Shown here: in pieces, positions 1 to 8,106 of the stretch
How the letters are laid out: each line of letters begins with the position of its first letter
Numbering within the stretch: the stretch's first letter is position 1
Translations under genes and position numbers: made by a program
NCBI GenBank assembly: GCA_003670925.1
Contig: QWQG01000224.1
Coordinates: 1-34,606 of the forward strand
DNA: 34,606 nucleotides
Reading direction: 5' to 3'
Origin: Planctomycetota bacterium
GTDB lineage: Bacteria; Planctomycetota; Planctomycetia; Planctomycetales; Planctomycetaceae
Notes under the pieces: model-generated
Databases searched by the model: none
What the model saw: the letters and a program-made list of their open reading frames with translations, nothing else
What the model was told of the DNA's origin: nothing

Positions 1-123
<123 letters not shown>

Positions 124-181
124 TGCCGACAGTGCTGCTGGATCAATAAATCCAACAAAACGGCTACGCGCCTACCTTCAA

Positions 182-814
182 CTATCGAACGGTTATCCGT
201 ACCTCAGCAACCGGTACGAACCCATAGTCTGTGGGTTGGAATTCGTTATATGTTTCTTCTGCTACGCTGCCAAAATAAAGGACCAGCCAGTAAATTCCCG
301 GAGTGTCAGGGATTTTCAGATTTGCCAGCAGATGGCAATGTTGGCCGTCTCTCTCAACCAGAGCGGACATGAAAGTCGAATCTTCAAGATTCAAACTGTT
401 CGGTTTTTGTTCATTGACCAAGTATAGAGTCGTCCTGCCAACCCGCGACGGTGTCGTGTCGCTCGTTGGTTGGTGAGGTGAATCCTGAACTGCCTTTTGC
501 AGTTCAACTGGAAATTCGGGTGTCGCCCCTAACCCCTTCATAAACCCTACGGTTCCCAGGGTTGAAAACCTCCAACTCTCGGGAGGTTCCAGAACGCAGG
601 AGACTTCGACGGTTTGTCCAGGTTGCAGACTGAATTCCAACCCAGACCCAATCTCCTGTTCTTTCAATTTCCAAACGATGCGTCCCAATGTGTCAGGCTT
701 TACGGCAGCACGCGGCGTAACTTGCGCTCCGCAGCCAGCGACGAACAAAACTGCAATAATCGCGGCGCTATTCCAGATTCGCGGTTTCGCCTCCGTTGCG
801 TGTTCCTGAAGCAC
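182..814 (-). CDS. Small secreted lipoprotein, downstream partner of DUF1559 gene
   Basis: No family is recognised. The protein has a basic N-terminus, a short hydrophobic stretch (AAIIAVLFVAG) and a lipobox ending in GC, so it is probably a lipoprotein with the mature N-terminal Cys about 28 residues in. The mature part is roughly 180 residues, mixed beta-like sequence with no catalytic motif seen. I chose the GTG at 814-812 because TGGAGG sits 6 bases upstream; an ATG at 847 in frame has no such site. The gene overlaps the 3' end of the DUF1559 gene (stop at 768) by about 47 bases, so translation is probably coupled. Small lipoproteins commonly follow DUF1559 genes in planctomycetes. Function unknown. 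Confidence 0.7.
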   Translation of the reverse strand: MLQEHATEAKPRIWNSAAIIAVLFVAGCGAQVTPRAAVKPDTLGRIVWKLKEQEIGSGLEFSLQPGQTVEVSCVLEPPESWRFSTLGTVGFMKGLGATPEFPVELQKAVQDSPHQPTSDTTPSRVGRTTLYLVNEQKPNSLNLEDSTFMSALVERDGQHCHLLANLKIPDTPGIYWLVLYFGSVAEETYNEFQPTDYGFVPVAEVRITVR

Positions 815-1733
815 TCCACACCTCCATATCGATTGAATTTGAAACAAACCTTACGTGTCCGTCTACAAATACCACGTTGGCACCAGCCGTATGGAGACTT
901 GTCGCCGGTATCGAGCCTTCATAGAATGGAAATAAAAACGTAGTTGGAGGACGACCGACATAGCACCCGACGGAATTCGGCGGAAGGATATGGTTATATC
1001 CGAACTCACGGTTAAGGTATGAATTAGTCAGTGCCAAATATGGCAGCATTGTGTCACGAATTCCATTCCGGCACGCAGATCGAAATGCGTCATACTCCTC
1101 TGGCATGGAGTAGTCGCGATCTACGTACCAACTAAAAGCGGTTGGGTCCCCTGAAGCAGATCGAAGCGATGGAACATCAACTGTTGGAACTCTTCGTTCG
1201 CTATACATCGCAGTATTGGACAGACCATCCGGAAAATCTTTGGACGTCGAATTTACCACCCGGAAATTACTCGACAATCGCATTCCATTAAATAGTTTTG
1301 AATAGAATCCGTTCACCGTGGTCTCAACAAACCGACCATCACCTTCGTTCAACCCGTAACTCACATTATTTCTTGCCGGAAAAGCCAGCGGATCAGAAGA
1401 ACAAATAAATACTGTTGGAGAGCTTTCTGGGCTTCCACCGCTGGCGATTACGGTGGACAATGCGGTTTGTTCGAGGAAAGGCAGTACGGAAATGTATGGG
1501 CGCGCAACTGCGTATGATCCAAATGTCTCATGGTACGCCTGTGCTGCAAGCCCGAACTGCCGCAAATTGTTTACGCAACTTGTCTTCTGTGCCGCAGTTC
1601 GTGCGTTTTGTACCGCCGGACCAATGACTGCAAGAAGCACCACGATTACACTAATCACGACGACGACTTCGAGCAGCGAAAAACCGTCTCTACGGAGCAA
1701 AAAAGCGTGGCGGATAGTCTGTGCCGTCTTCAT
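768..1733 (-). CDS. DUF1559 family prepilin-like protein
   Basis: This is a planctomycete DUF1559 (SBP_bac_10) protein. The N-terminus carries a type IV prepilin cleavage/methylation signal (RRDGFSLLEVVVVISVIVVL): cleavage after G, then F, with the conserved E at position +5 of the mature protein. It continues into the family's NNLRQFGLAAQAYHETFG segment. The C-terminus has the H-X9-DG signature (LH, nine residues, then DGHVRFVSNSID). At about 321 residues it is of normal size. I chose ATG 1733 because GGAGGT lies 4 bases upstream; the longer reading from 1754 adds seven residues. Such proteins are probably cell-surface pseudopilins, but their role is unproven. It lies between the interrupted secreted ORF upstream and the lipoprotein downstream. 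Confidence 0.9.
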   Translation of the reverse strand: MKTAQTIRHAFLLRRDGFSLLEVVVVISVIVVLLAVIGPAVQNARTAAQKTSCVNNLRQFGLAAQAYHETFGSYAVARPYISVLPFLEQTALSTVIASGGSPESSPTVFICSSDPLAFPARNNVSYGLNEGDGRFVETTVNGFYSKLFNGMRLSSNFRVVNSTSKDFPDGLSNTAMYSERRVPTVDVPSLRSASGDPTAFSWYVDRDYSMPEEYDAFRSACRNGIRDTMLPYLALTNSYLNREFGYNHILPPNSVGCYVGRPPTTFLFPFYEGSIPATSLHTAGANVVFVDGHVRFVSNSIDMEVWSASGTRNGGETANLE

Positions 1734-1756
1734 CCTGACCTCCATGCCATGCATGA

Positions 1757-2164
1757 CTAAGGTGGGAGTGGTACAACAAGCTGAATACTGAGCGTGCTTT
1801 GTTGAAGGACGCCCAACGCATTTGGGTAGACTGCTAGACCTGTATACATCGTATTCTGATTGAATGCTGGACCAAACTCTGGTTGATTAATTAAAGCCGT
1901 GTGTCCATCGTACATTGGTTACAGACCATACGGTGGCATAGTAACCCAAGTAATCTTCGGAGTCATCGGACCACTCCAACATGGTTCCACTACCATTTGC
2001 ATGTTTTTGATAACAATCCTTGTAACTACGCCTGTTACCTCCGCTTCAGTCCAACAATACGCTGAAATGTACATTTTCAGGTCAGCTGCAAATGAAGCAC
2101 GATCAAAGGCAAAGATTGTACATAAAACGGCGAGAAATGTTACTATACGATTCGGTGTTTGCAT
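1757..2164 (-). pseudogene. Small secreted protein gene interrupted by an in-frame TAA
   Basis: The ATG at 2164-2162 has GGAGG 8 bases upstream. The first 81 codons begin with a good signal peptide (basic MQTPNR, hydrophobic VTFLAVLCTIFAF, then ASFAAD) and end at TAA 1921-1919. The same frame then stays open for 53 more codons and reads like normal protein (PMYDGHTALINQPEFGP..., ending IQLVVPLPP) until TAG at 1759-1757. That is 23 bases before the DUF1559 start, a typical operon spacing. I infer a gene of about 135 codons with a nonsense codon in the middle: a recent pseudogene, a sequencing error, or readthrough. If translation stops at TAA, the product is an 81-residue secreted protein. No family recognised. 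Confidence 0.55.
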
Positions 2165-2317
2165 CACTCCGCCCTCCCCACGAAAAATAAAGTGCGAACC
2201 GAACGAGACAGCAAAATTCAAGTTACCCCCCCCCCCCGCCAGAAAAACAAGTGACCCTCGCGAAAAATCTGATCGAAATCGCTTCAAATTTGCGCAGTTG
2301 TTCCGTTGTCTAACCCT
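2165..2317. promoter_or_regulatory. Divergent intergenic region with a C12 homopolymer
   Basis: This gap separates the minus-strand secreted ORF from plus-strand tsaD and must hold both promoters. It contains a run of twelve C residues at 2226-2237. I could not assign -35/-10 elements with confidence, and no clear hairpin was seen. Confidence 0.4.
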
Positions 2318-3367
2318 GTGACCAAACACATTCTTCTTGCCATTGAATCCTCCTGCGACGAAACCGCCGCTGCAGTTGTGCGCGAAGACGGAAAAGTTCT
2401 GTCCAGCATCGTAGCATCGCAGCATGAACTGCATATCGAATGGGGCGGTGTCGTTCCGGAAATCGCGTCTCGCGCGCATGTGCGTCGCATTCTACCTGTG
2501 ATCAAGGCAGCACTGCGAGATGCGGATTGCACGCCGCAGGACTTGCACGCTGTGGCCGTGACGACGGAACCGGGACTGGTCGGATCGTTGCTGGTGGGAC
2601 TCACAGCTGCAAAGACAATGGCCATGAGTCTGCAAATTCCGCTGATCACCGTGAACCACGTTGAAGCTCATATTTACGCCTGCGGGATGGGGCTTTCTCA
2701 ATCCATTTATCCCTGCGCAGGCTTTGTCGTGAGTGGCGGTCATACGAATCTCTATGACTGTCGATCTGCCATCGAATGCAAACTTATCGGCAGTACGACG
2801 GACGATGCCGCCGGTGAAGCATTCGACAAGGTTGCCAGAATTCTAAATCTGCCTTATCCCGGCGGGCCATCAATTCAAAAAACGGCACTGACTGGAAATC
2901 CACGGCGATTTAAAATGCCACGTCCGCTGCTTCACAGTGGTAAGCTAGATTTCAGTTTCAGTGGACTGAAAACAGCTGTACTCTACGCGGCGCGAGGAGT
3001 TCCAGGGCCGGATCAGTTGGCTGACACGCCCGCTGATCGTGTCGCTGATCTTGCCGCGGGATTTCAGGAAGCGGCCGTGGAAGTGCTGGTTGAAAAATGT
3101 CGTCTGGCCGTTCGCCAGCTAGGATATTCGCGACTGTGCGTCGGCGGCGGCGTGGCAGCGAATCAGATGTTTCGCGAGGAACTGACGCGCATGGCAAAAC
3201 GCGAGCGGATCGAAGTGCTGATTGCTCCGCTGGAACTTTGCACCGACAATGCGGCCATGGCGGCAATCGCTTGGGACTTACTGGCTTCAGGCCGCGTGGC
3301 TGGTCTGGATGCGGACGTTTTACCAGGGTTGGTGCGGCATGATTTTCGAAACCGGCGACCAAATTAA
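2318..3367 (+). CDS. tsaD: tRNA N6-adenosine threonylcarbamoyltransferase TsaD
   Basis: TsaD transfers the threonylcarbamoyl group to A37 of ANN-decoding tRNAs, working with TsaB and TsaE in the cytoplasm. The sequence shows the ASKHA-fold start ([16 protein letters not shown]), the metal-binding HVEAH motif about 115 residues in, the glycine-rich [11 protein letters not shown] loop, the [15 protein letters not shown] segment, [10 protein letters not shown], and the C-terminal CTDNAAMAA with the metal-ligand aspartate. Length (about 350 residues) is normal. There is no ATG. GTG 2318 gives [16 protein letters not shown], closest to the usual family start; TTG 2306 is an in-frame alternative four codons longer. 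Neither has a clear Shine-Dalgarno. It appears to be a single gene with its own promoter. Confidence 0.95.
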   Translation: MTKHILLAIESSCDETAAAVVREDGKVLSSIVASQHELHIEWGGVVPEIASRAHVRRILPVIKAALRDADCTPQDLHAVAVTTEPGLVGSLLVGLTAAKTMAMSLQIPLITVNHVEAHIYACGMGLSQSIYPCAGFVVSGGHTNLYDCRSAIECKLIGSTTDDAAGEAFDKVARILNLPYPGGPSIQKTALTGNPRRFKMPRPLLHSGKLDFSFSGLKTAVLYAARGVPGPDQLADTPADRVADLAAGFQEAAVEVLVEKCRLAVRQLGYSRLCVGGGVAANQMFREELTRMAKRERIEVLIAPLELCTDNAAMAAIAWDLLASGRVAGLDADVLPGLVRHDFRNRRPN

Positions 3368-3526
3368 AATTCGACCGCCATCTATCTTTGGGCTGCAGCC
3401 TGCGGTGCTGGCTTCTCAGTAAAAAGTCGGTTCTCGTTTTCAACGGCAAATTGGGAGTTGAAAGTTAACAATTGACTCCTATTACTCAAGTGATGATTTC
3501 AAACGTTTTTGATTGGAGCGGAATAC

Positions 3527-3820
3527 GTGAACAGGGGGATTTTCCTGCGAATGAACAGCTTTGTGGCTCGGCACATTCGTACCGTCGAGATGATAGGCGT
3601 GGTCATGAGGATTTTTAGTTTTTCCATCGTCAGCTGGATGGGCTCTGATAGCCCATTTCTGTTTGTCTGGGCATTCAATACGGTTGATGCCATGATTTTG
3701 ACGTGGTGCGCGATTATTAAAAAAGATTTCGCTTATTCGCTCCTCAATGTGTTCTGGATCGGCGTGGGCGTAGTCGGGATGGCACGAGCTCTTGGTCCTG
3801 TGGCGAGCCTGAGCCACTGA
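3527..3820 (+). CDS. Small integral membrane protein, function unknown
   Basis: The product is about 97 residues with three hydrophobic stretches: around MIGVVMRIFSFSIVSWMG, FLFVWAFNTVDAMILTWCAI, and YSLLNVFWIGVGVVGMARAL. The short polar joints and the regular spacing of N, D and W within the helices (FNTVDA, LLNVFW) look like a real small membrane protein rather than a chance ORF. I chose GTG 3527 because GGAG lies 8 bases upstream; ATG 3551 and TTG 3509 are alternatives. It follows tsaD on the same strand after about 160 bases and converges on the large heme protein gene. A long open frame on the other strand here has composition typical of a shadow. No family assigned. Confidence 0.55.
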   Translation: MNRGIFLRMNSFVARHIRTVEMIGVVMRIFSFSIVSWMGSDSPFLFVWAFNTVDAMILTWCAIIKKDFAYSLLNVFWIGVGVVGMARALGPVASLSH

Positions 3821-3857
3821 TCGGCAACCCCGATACCCGTTTTGCAGTCCGACATAA

Positions 3858-6800
3858 TCAACGATTGACAAGTTCGGCATTTCCGCCGCCTTGGAGATCA
3901 ATCACTTCCAGTTGCAGCGGGTCGGTGCGTTTCGCGGGTTCGATCATAACCGTAATGGTGTGCATGCCGGTGGCGAGGGTCGCCGAAAATTCGACAGCTG
4001 ATTCCATCGGGATGCTGTCGATACGAACTTCCAAGCCTGCGATGGAGTTCACGCGTAAGGCGATTTTACCGGGAGTCGTGACGTTGACCTCGCAACGAGC
4101 AAAGCCCACCGTCACGCCCCGAGCCGTCATCAAGGGAATAGTCTCCAAAGGCAACTGTCCAGCCACCATGCTATAACGCGGACTCCACGTAAAACCCGGG
4201 TTGTCCGCTGCCACCTGACTGAAGCTGGTGCGGTTCAACAGGAAATTTGCTTGCTCCGTCGGCATCACAACCTGCCAGCTGCGAACTAGGCGACTTTTTG
4301 AAAGCGTGTATTCAGGAGTTCGACCGAGTTCGGACAGGAAACGCACGACCGACGCGATTTCGTCGTCGGTAAGATTATCGACCAATCCCTCCGGCATCAG
4401 CGACAATCCCTGAGCCTGCTCTTCGATCTCAGCGATCGGTACTTCCATGACTTTGTTTTCCGCTGTTCGCAGAGTCAGCGTCTTTTCCGACTTCTGCATC
4501 AGCACGCCCGCGACGACACGTCCATCGACAGTTGCAATGACCGTTGTGTGATAGTTTTCTTTGACTTTTGCATTTGGATTCAGCAGTGACTCCAGCAGAT
4601 AGTCGGGCTGGGCACTCGCGCCAAGGCTAATCATATCGGGGCCAACCAATCCACCGGCACCGCCGATGGCATGGCACTTGAGGCAGCCGAGTTGTTCGTT
4701 GCGATAAATTCGTTCTCCCTCAGCCGCAGTGGCTGTGGTCGCAGCCTTCGTCAACATCGCGGCTCGTTCTTCGACGGTCAACGACTTGCGACTGATGATC
4801 TTGCCAGCTGTTCGCAAAGCGTGCTCTAGGTCGGCATCGGTCCGGCCGGATTCACGCAGGACGCGCAGAATGTCGCGCGCGACATCCGTTCGCAGTTCAC
4901 GCCCGGCGAGCGCAGCGGTCAGGAGTTGTGCCCCCTGTTTCCCGCTAAGCAACGCTCGAGCCACGTTTACGGCGGATGTCCCTTCCGGAAGAGCGGCGAC
5001 AAGATCGACAATCAGCGGGGCTGCTTTTTCCGGACGGGCAGTCGCCAGTCTTTCCAGTGCGAGACTGCGGGATTCGAGGGATGATTTGTTGTTGCCTCCG
5101 ACCGTTTCCAGCAGCGCAAGCAGCGTGTCGTCGTGACTCACCGCGATCCCGGCAAACGCGGCGGCGAGATCCGCGTTGTCAGCAGATGAATCGCCAGCGA
5201 GTGCTTCTAGATGCGGCTTCAATCCCGCTAAGTTCCACTGTCCAATTGCCTGTAAGGCCGCATGCCGCAACGTAGCCTCGTCGGATTTTATCCACGGAGC
5301 AAGCGTGTCCGCATTGATTGCCGGTACGATTTTTCGCATGAGAGAAATTGCGAGAAGAGTTTGCAGCGTGGCCCCATCTTTGCGCTGAACCGCGTCGGAT
5401 GCCAGTCGCTCCATTTGGTTCGCATTAGCGCTGTAGCACATGAGTGGAATCAAGCCGGCCCGCTTTTCAGGCGTCACGTGATCGGCGTACAAGTCCTTAA
5501 TCAGGACGTCCACAGGAGCCCCGCTGCCTAAAGCGGAAAAGCCATAGGCAATCTGTCCGGCATCGTTGTTAAAATTCATTTCACCAAGATCAAAGGCCGG
5601 TCGCCAGTAAGGAGCGAGCTCTTTTGTGGTCAGCCACATGGCATAATCGAGGTGCAAATCTACGGGCTGCTTAAGAGGCAGCAATGCCGTTTCCACAAGC
5701 TTTGGATCCCGGTATGCAGCTACCGTCTGTGCAGACTCCATGTTCACTTCACCGAATGCAGAACCGTCGGCAATCTGCCGTTCTGAATCTTCCAGCGGAG
5801 AAAACGAAAAGGCGCGAACTGCTTCCAAACGCACTCGTGAATGAACATCCTGAACGGCCGTCGTCAACAACTCGCGCGAGTTTGGCAATTCGTATTTCCA
5901 GTGACTTAGAACGCGCACCGCTGCCGCCCGAATGCGACCATCAGGGCTTTGCAACAGTGATTCGAGCAACTGCGGCTGCAATGAGCGAGCCGTCTGGAAA
6001 CACCACAGTGCTTCCAAATGCACGTGGTCACGCTCTTCGTCGGACAGTTCCACAGTCTTCAGCCAAGCCTCAAGTTCCGCAGCGATCTCAGGCCCACGTT
6101 GACGCAGAATCTGCTTTGCCGACTGACGCTCCACGCCATCATTCGAACGCAAGGCATCGAACAGCTCAGGATTGGTTCGAGTCGACACAGGTTTGAACTC
6201 CCGCTGCGGCGCACCTTTCCATGTGACCCGCCAGATGCGGCCATGAGTGTGGTCGCGGCGTTCATCGCGAAAGTCCACTTCGCCATGCTGAATGATCGGA
6301 TTGTACCAGTCAGCAATGTAAATCGCGCCATCGGGGCCGATCTTCACGTCGATCGGACGGAACGCGACGTGATCGGACCAGATCACTTCCTGCTGCTCGC
6401 GCGACACGTATCCCGAGCCTTCTTCGGTCAACGCGAAACGCACGACACGATGACCTCGAAAGTCATTGGTGATCGCACAGCCCTGCCATTCGGGTGGCAG
6501 CATTGGAGTATCCACCAGTTCCAATCCGCAGTGTTTTGGGCTACCCGGGTTCAAGCCTTTGACGAGTCGCTCAGCATCGGCCGCCGTTAAATAGGAACCA
6601 CCTGGAATCATATAGTTGATCCCCTCACCACCCGCCCCGTCGGTGGCGAATGACTGCCCGAAACGGTCGTAATGGTGTCCCCAAGTATTGACGAGACCTT
6701 TAATAAAGACGCCGAGCTCGAGAGTTTCCGGACGGAACTGCCAAATGCCGCCCGCATTCAAACGCCGAACTCCCCAAGGAGTTTCAACATGACTGTGGAT

Positions 6801-7358
6801 GTAGATTGATTGATTAAAATACAGAAAACCGTCATAGCCCCAGCGCAGTGTATGCAGGATATGATGCGTGTCCTCCGTACCAAATCCTGATAGCACAACG
6901 CGTTTCGAATCAGCCTTCAGGTCGCCGTCGTGATCCGCAAAGTGCAGCAGTTCTGTGCTGTTAGCGACCCACACACCTCCATCGCCCGGAGCGACACCCG
7001 TCGGGATCAACAATCCTTCGGCAAACACATGGGTCTTGTCGGCGACACCATTGTGATCGGAATCTTCGACGACGACCACTCGATCCGTCGCCGGAGCACC
7101 AGGCACGATCTGCGGATAGACTTCCGAGCTGGCGATCCACAATCGTCCATCTTCGTCGAAGTTCATCTGAATCGGCTTGGCAATTAGCGGATCAGAGGCA
7201 AAAAGATGCACTTCGAAGCCCTCTGGAACTTTGAACGTGGCCTTTTCCAGTTCCGGATCAGGAACCGGAATGTTTTTAAGATCCCGCTGCGCCAAAGCCA
7301 GCTGCCACGAAAGAGCAAACACGATGAAAGGTACAAGAAATCGAATCAACATCGTCAT
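3858..7358 (-). CDS. PVC-type membrane-bound dehydrogenase / HEAT / cytochrome c protein
   Basis: A 1166-residue exported protein of a family greatly expanded in Planctomycetes and Verrucomicrobia. A signal peptide (about residues 1-23, ending LALAQ) is followed by an NHL/sorbosone-dehydrogenase-like beta-propeller (about 35-380; 'putative membrane-bound dehydrogenase' type) that includes Ca-binding-like DHNGVAD and DHDGDLKAD loops. An alpha-helical HEAT-like stretch follows (about 390-850), then the PVC-type heme domain with CLKCH near residue 890 and a candidate axial Met in LSLMPEGL near 990. The last ~130 residues are a beta-rich tail. It probably oxidises a sugar or alcohol substrate in the periplasm and passes electrons to the heme; the substrate is unknown. 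It stands alone, downstream of the GxxExxY gene. Confidence 0.9.
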   Translation of the reverse strand: MTMLIRFLVPFIVFALSWQLALAQRDLKNIPVPDPELEKATFKVPEGFEVHLFASDPLIAKPIQMNFDEDGRLWIASSEVYPQIVPGAPATDRVVVVEDSDHNGVADKTHVFAEGLLIPTGVAPGDGGVWVANSTELLHFADHDGDLKADSKRVVLSGFGTEDTHHILHTLRWGYDGFLYFNQSIYIHSHVETPWGVRRLNAGGIWQFRPETLELGVFIKGLVNTWGHHYDRFGQSFATDGAGGEGINYMIPGGSYLTAADAERLVKGLNPGSPKHCGLELVDTPMLPPEWQGCAITNDFRGHRVVRFALTEEGSGYVSREQQEVIWSDHVAFRPIDVKIGPDGAIYIADWYNPIIQHGEVDFRDERRDHTHGRIWRVTWKGAPQREFKPVSTRTNPELFDALRSNDGVERQSAKQILRQRGPEIAAELEAWLKTVELSDEERDHVHLEALWCFQTARSLQPQLLESLLQSPDGRIRAAAVRVLSHWKYELPNSRELLTTAVQDVHSRVRLEAVRAFSFSPLEDSERQIADGSAFGEVNMESAQTVAAYRDPKLVETALLPLKQPVDLHLDYAMWLTTKELAPYWRPAFDLGEMNFNNDAGQIAYGFSALGSGAPVDVLIKDLYADHVTPEKRAGLIPLMCYSANANQMERLASDAVQRKDGATLQTLLAISLMRKIVPAINADTLAPWIKSDEATLRHAALQAIGQWNLAGLKPHLEALAGDSSADNADLAAAFAGIAVSHDDTLLALLETVGGNNKSSLESRSLALERLATARPEKAAPLIVDLVAALPEGTSAVNVARALLSGKQGAQLLTAALAGRELRTDVARDILRVLRESGRTDADLEHALRTAGKIISRKSLTVEERAAMLTKAATTATAAEGERIYRNEQLGCLKCHAIGGAGGLVGPDMISLGASAQPDYLLESLLNPNAKVKENYHTTVIATVDGRVVAGVLMQKSEKTLTLRTAENKVMEVPIAEIEEQAQGLSLMPEGLVDNLTDDEIASVVRFLSELGRTPEYTLSKSRLVRSWQVVMPTEQANFLLNRTSFSQVAADNPGFTWSPRYSMVAGQLPLETIPLMTARGVTVGFARCEVNVTTPGKIALRVNSIAGLEVRIDSIPMESAVEFSATLATGMHTITVMIEPAKRTDPLQLEVIDLQGGGNAELVNR

Positions 7359-7419
7359 GAAAAGTCACCGGGGAAATTTGTGCTGAAAACGGATCATTCA
7401 ACGTAAAGACAAGGCCGCA

Positions 7420-7453
7420 ATTCTTTTTCGCATTTTTTCGTTTCTCTCGGCTA
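7420..7453 (+). repeat. Imperfect direct repeat, copy 1 (3' side of GxxExxY gene)
   Basis: This 34-base segment ends TTTCGTTTCTCTCGGCTA. It matches 7976-8007 in the same orientation with three substitutions and a two-base gap. It lies 2 bases beyond the GxxExxY stop codon, so the two copies frame that gene. Confidence 0.6.
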
Positions 7454-7455
7454 TC

Positions 7456-7878
7456 TTATTCCAATTCGTCGCGTCGCACATTCGACTCTGCCTGGTGTCT
7501 GCTTTCAGACATCGCGAGTTTTCTGATTTTGAACTGCGCGGCACCAAAGTTCAGAAGTGCGCCGTGTTCGATTCTGGCAGAGCGCAGATACCCAAGGATT
7601 TGTGCGTAATGTTCATCGGTCAGCGATTTAGCTGCTTTGAGTTCCAGAATGAGAATACCCTCGATGACGAGATCCGCAAAGTATTCACCAATGATCGTGC
7701 CGTCTTCGTCAAAGACTGTCAGCGGCTTTTGCTGCTGCACTGCCAGCCCGTGCTTTCGCAATCGATGATACAGAGCGTTTTCATAGACTTTTTCCAAATG
7801 GCCTGGGCCGTGGTAACAATGAATTGCAAACGCTGTTTCGCGCACGATGTCCGTGAGTTGAAAAACGCGATCTTTCAT
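7456..7878 (-). CDS. GxxExxY family protein (PD-(D/E)xK-like)
   Basis: The 140-residue protein carries the family signature G26-H-L-E29-K-V-Y32. It also has a PD-(D/E)xK-like core: D69 in EYFADLVIEG, then E79 and K81 in LILELKAAK, followed by the helix DEHYAQILGYLR. This is the full length of the GxxExxY family, which is often multi-copy in planctomycete and cyanobacterial genomes. The fold is that of nucleases, but no activity has been established for the family to my knowledge. No clear Shine-Dalgarno precedes the ATG. The gene sits between copies of a T/C-rich repeat (7420-7453, 7976-8007) with an inverted copy at 7906-7924 just upstream of its start, which suggests it arrived or spreads as a cassette. 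Confidence 0.85.
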   Translation of the reverse strand: MKDRVFQLTDIVRETAFAIHCYHGPGHLEKVYENALYHRLRKHGLAVQQQKPLTVFDEDGTIIGEYFADLVIEGILILELKAAKSLTDEHYAQILGYLRSARIEHGALLNFGAAQFKIRKLAMSESRHQAESNVRRDELE

Positions 7879-7905
7879 GATTGTTCTGCTGACGTTTGAG
7901 AGGTG

Positions 7906-7924
7906 GCCGAAAGAAACGAAAGAA
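7906..7924 (-). repeat. Inverted repeat arm upstream of GxxExxY gene
   Basis: The sequence gccgaaagaaacgaaagaa is the exact reverse complement of 7987-8005 (19 of 19), with a 62-base spacer. On the minus strand this places a potential stem-loop in the 5' leader of the GxxExxY gene. Confidence 0.75.
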
Positions 7925-7975
7925 GTAAAAAAAAATCGTAAACTGCCTCGGCGCAGGATTGCTTCGTTGCACCTT

Positions 7976-8007
7976 ATTCTTTCGCGTTCTTTCGTTTCTT
8001 TCGGCTA
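7976..8007 (+). repeat. Imperfect direct repeat, copy 2 (5' side of GxxExxY gene)
   Basis: This 32-base copy ends TTTCGTTTCTTTCGGCTA and is paired with 7420-7453. Its inner 19 bases also form the second arm of the perfect inverted repeat with 7906-7924. Confidence 0.65.
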
Positions 8008-8106
8008 ATCCTTCTTGCGTAAGGCCGGTCCGTCGCGGTCGTCCGAAATCGGAAGCTCCTTCAGAGGACACATTTCGTGCCCGCATGGAGCCTGAGTTCG
8101 GGGTTG

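Noticed and set aside
1919-2479. 186-codon reading that extends the small secreted ORF upstream into tsaD
   Set aside because: The part before ATG 2164 is antisense to the tsaD start and low in protein character. The GGAGG site and signal peptide fix the start at 2164.
3448-3480. Possible hairpin (GGAGT...ACTCC) after tsaD
   Set aside because: Only five base pairs with a long loop and no T tract; not supportable as a terminator.
3482-3901. 139-codon minus-strand frame opposite the small membrane protein
   Set aside because: Its sequence is rich in H, R, P and N with no fold-like pattern, and it overlaps both the membrane ORF and the heme protein 3' end. The plus-strand frame has regular membrane helices and a ribosome site.
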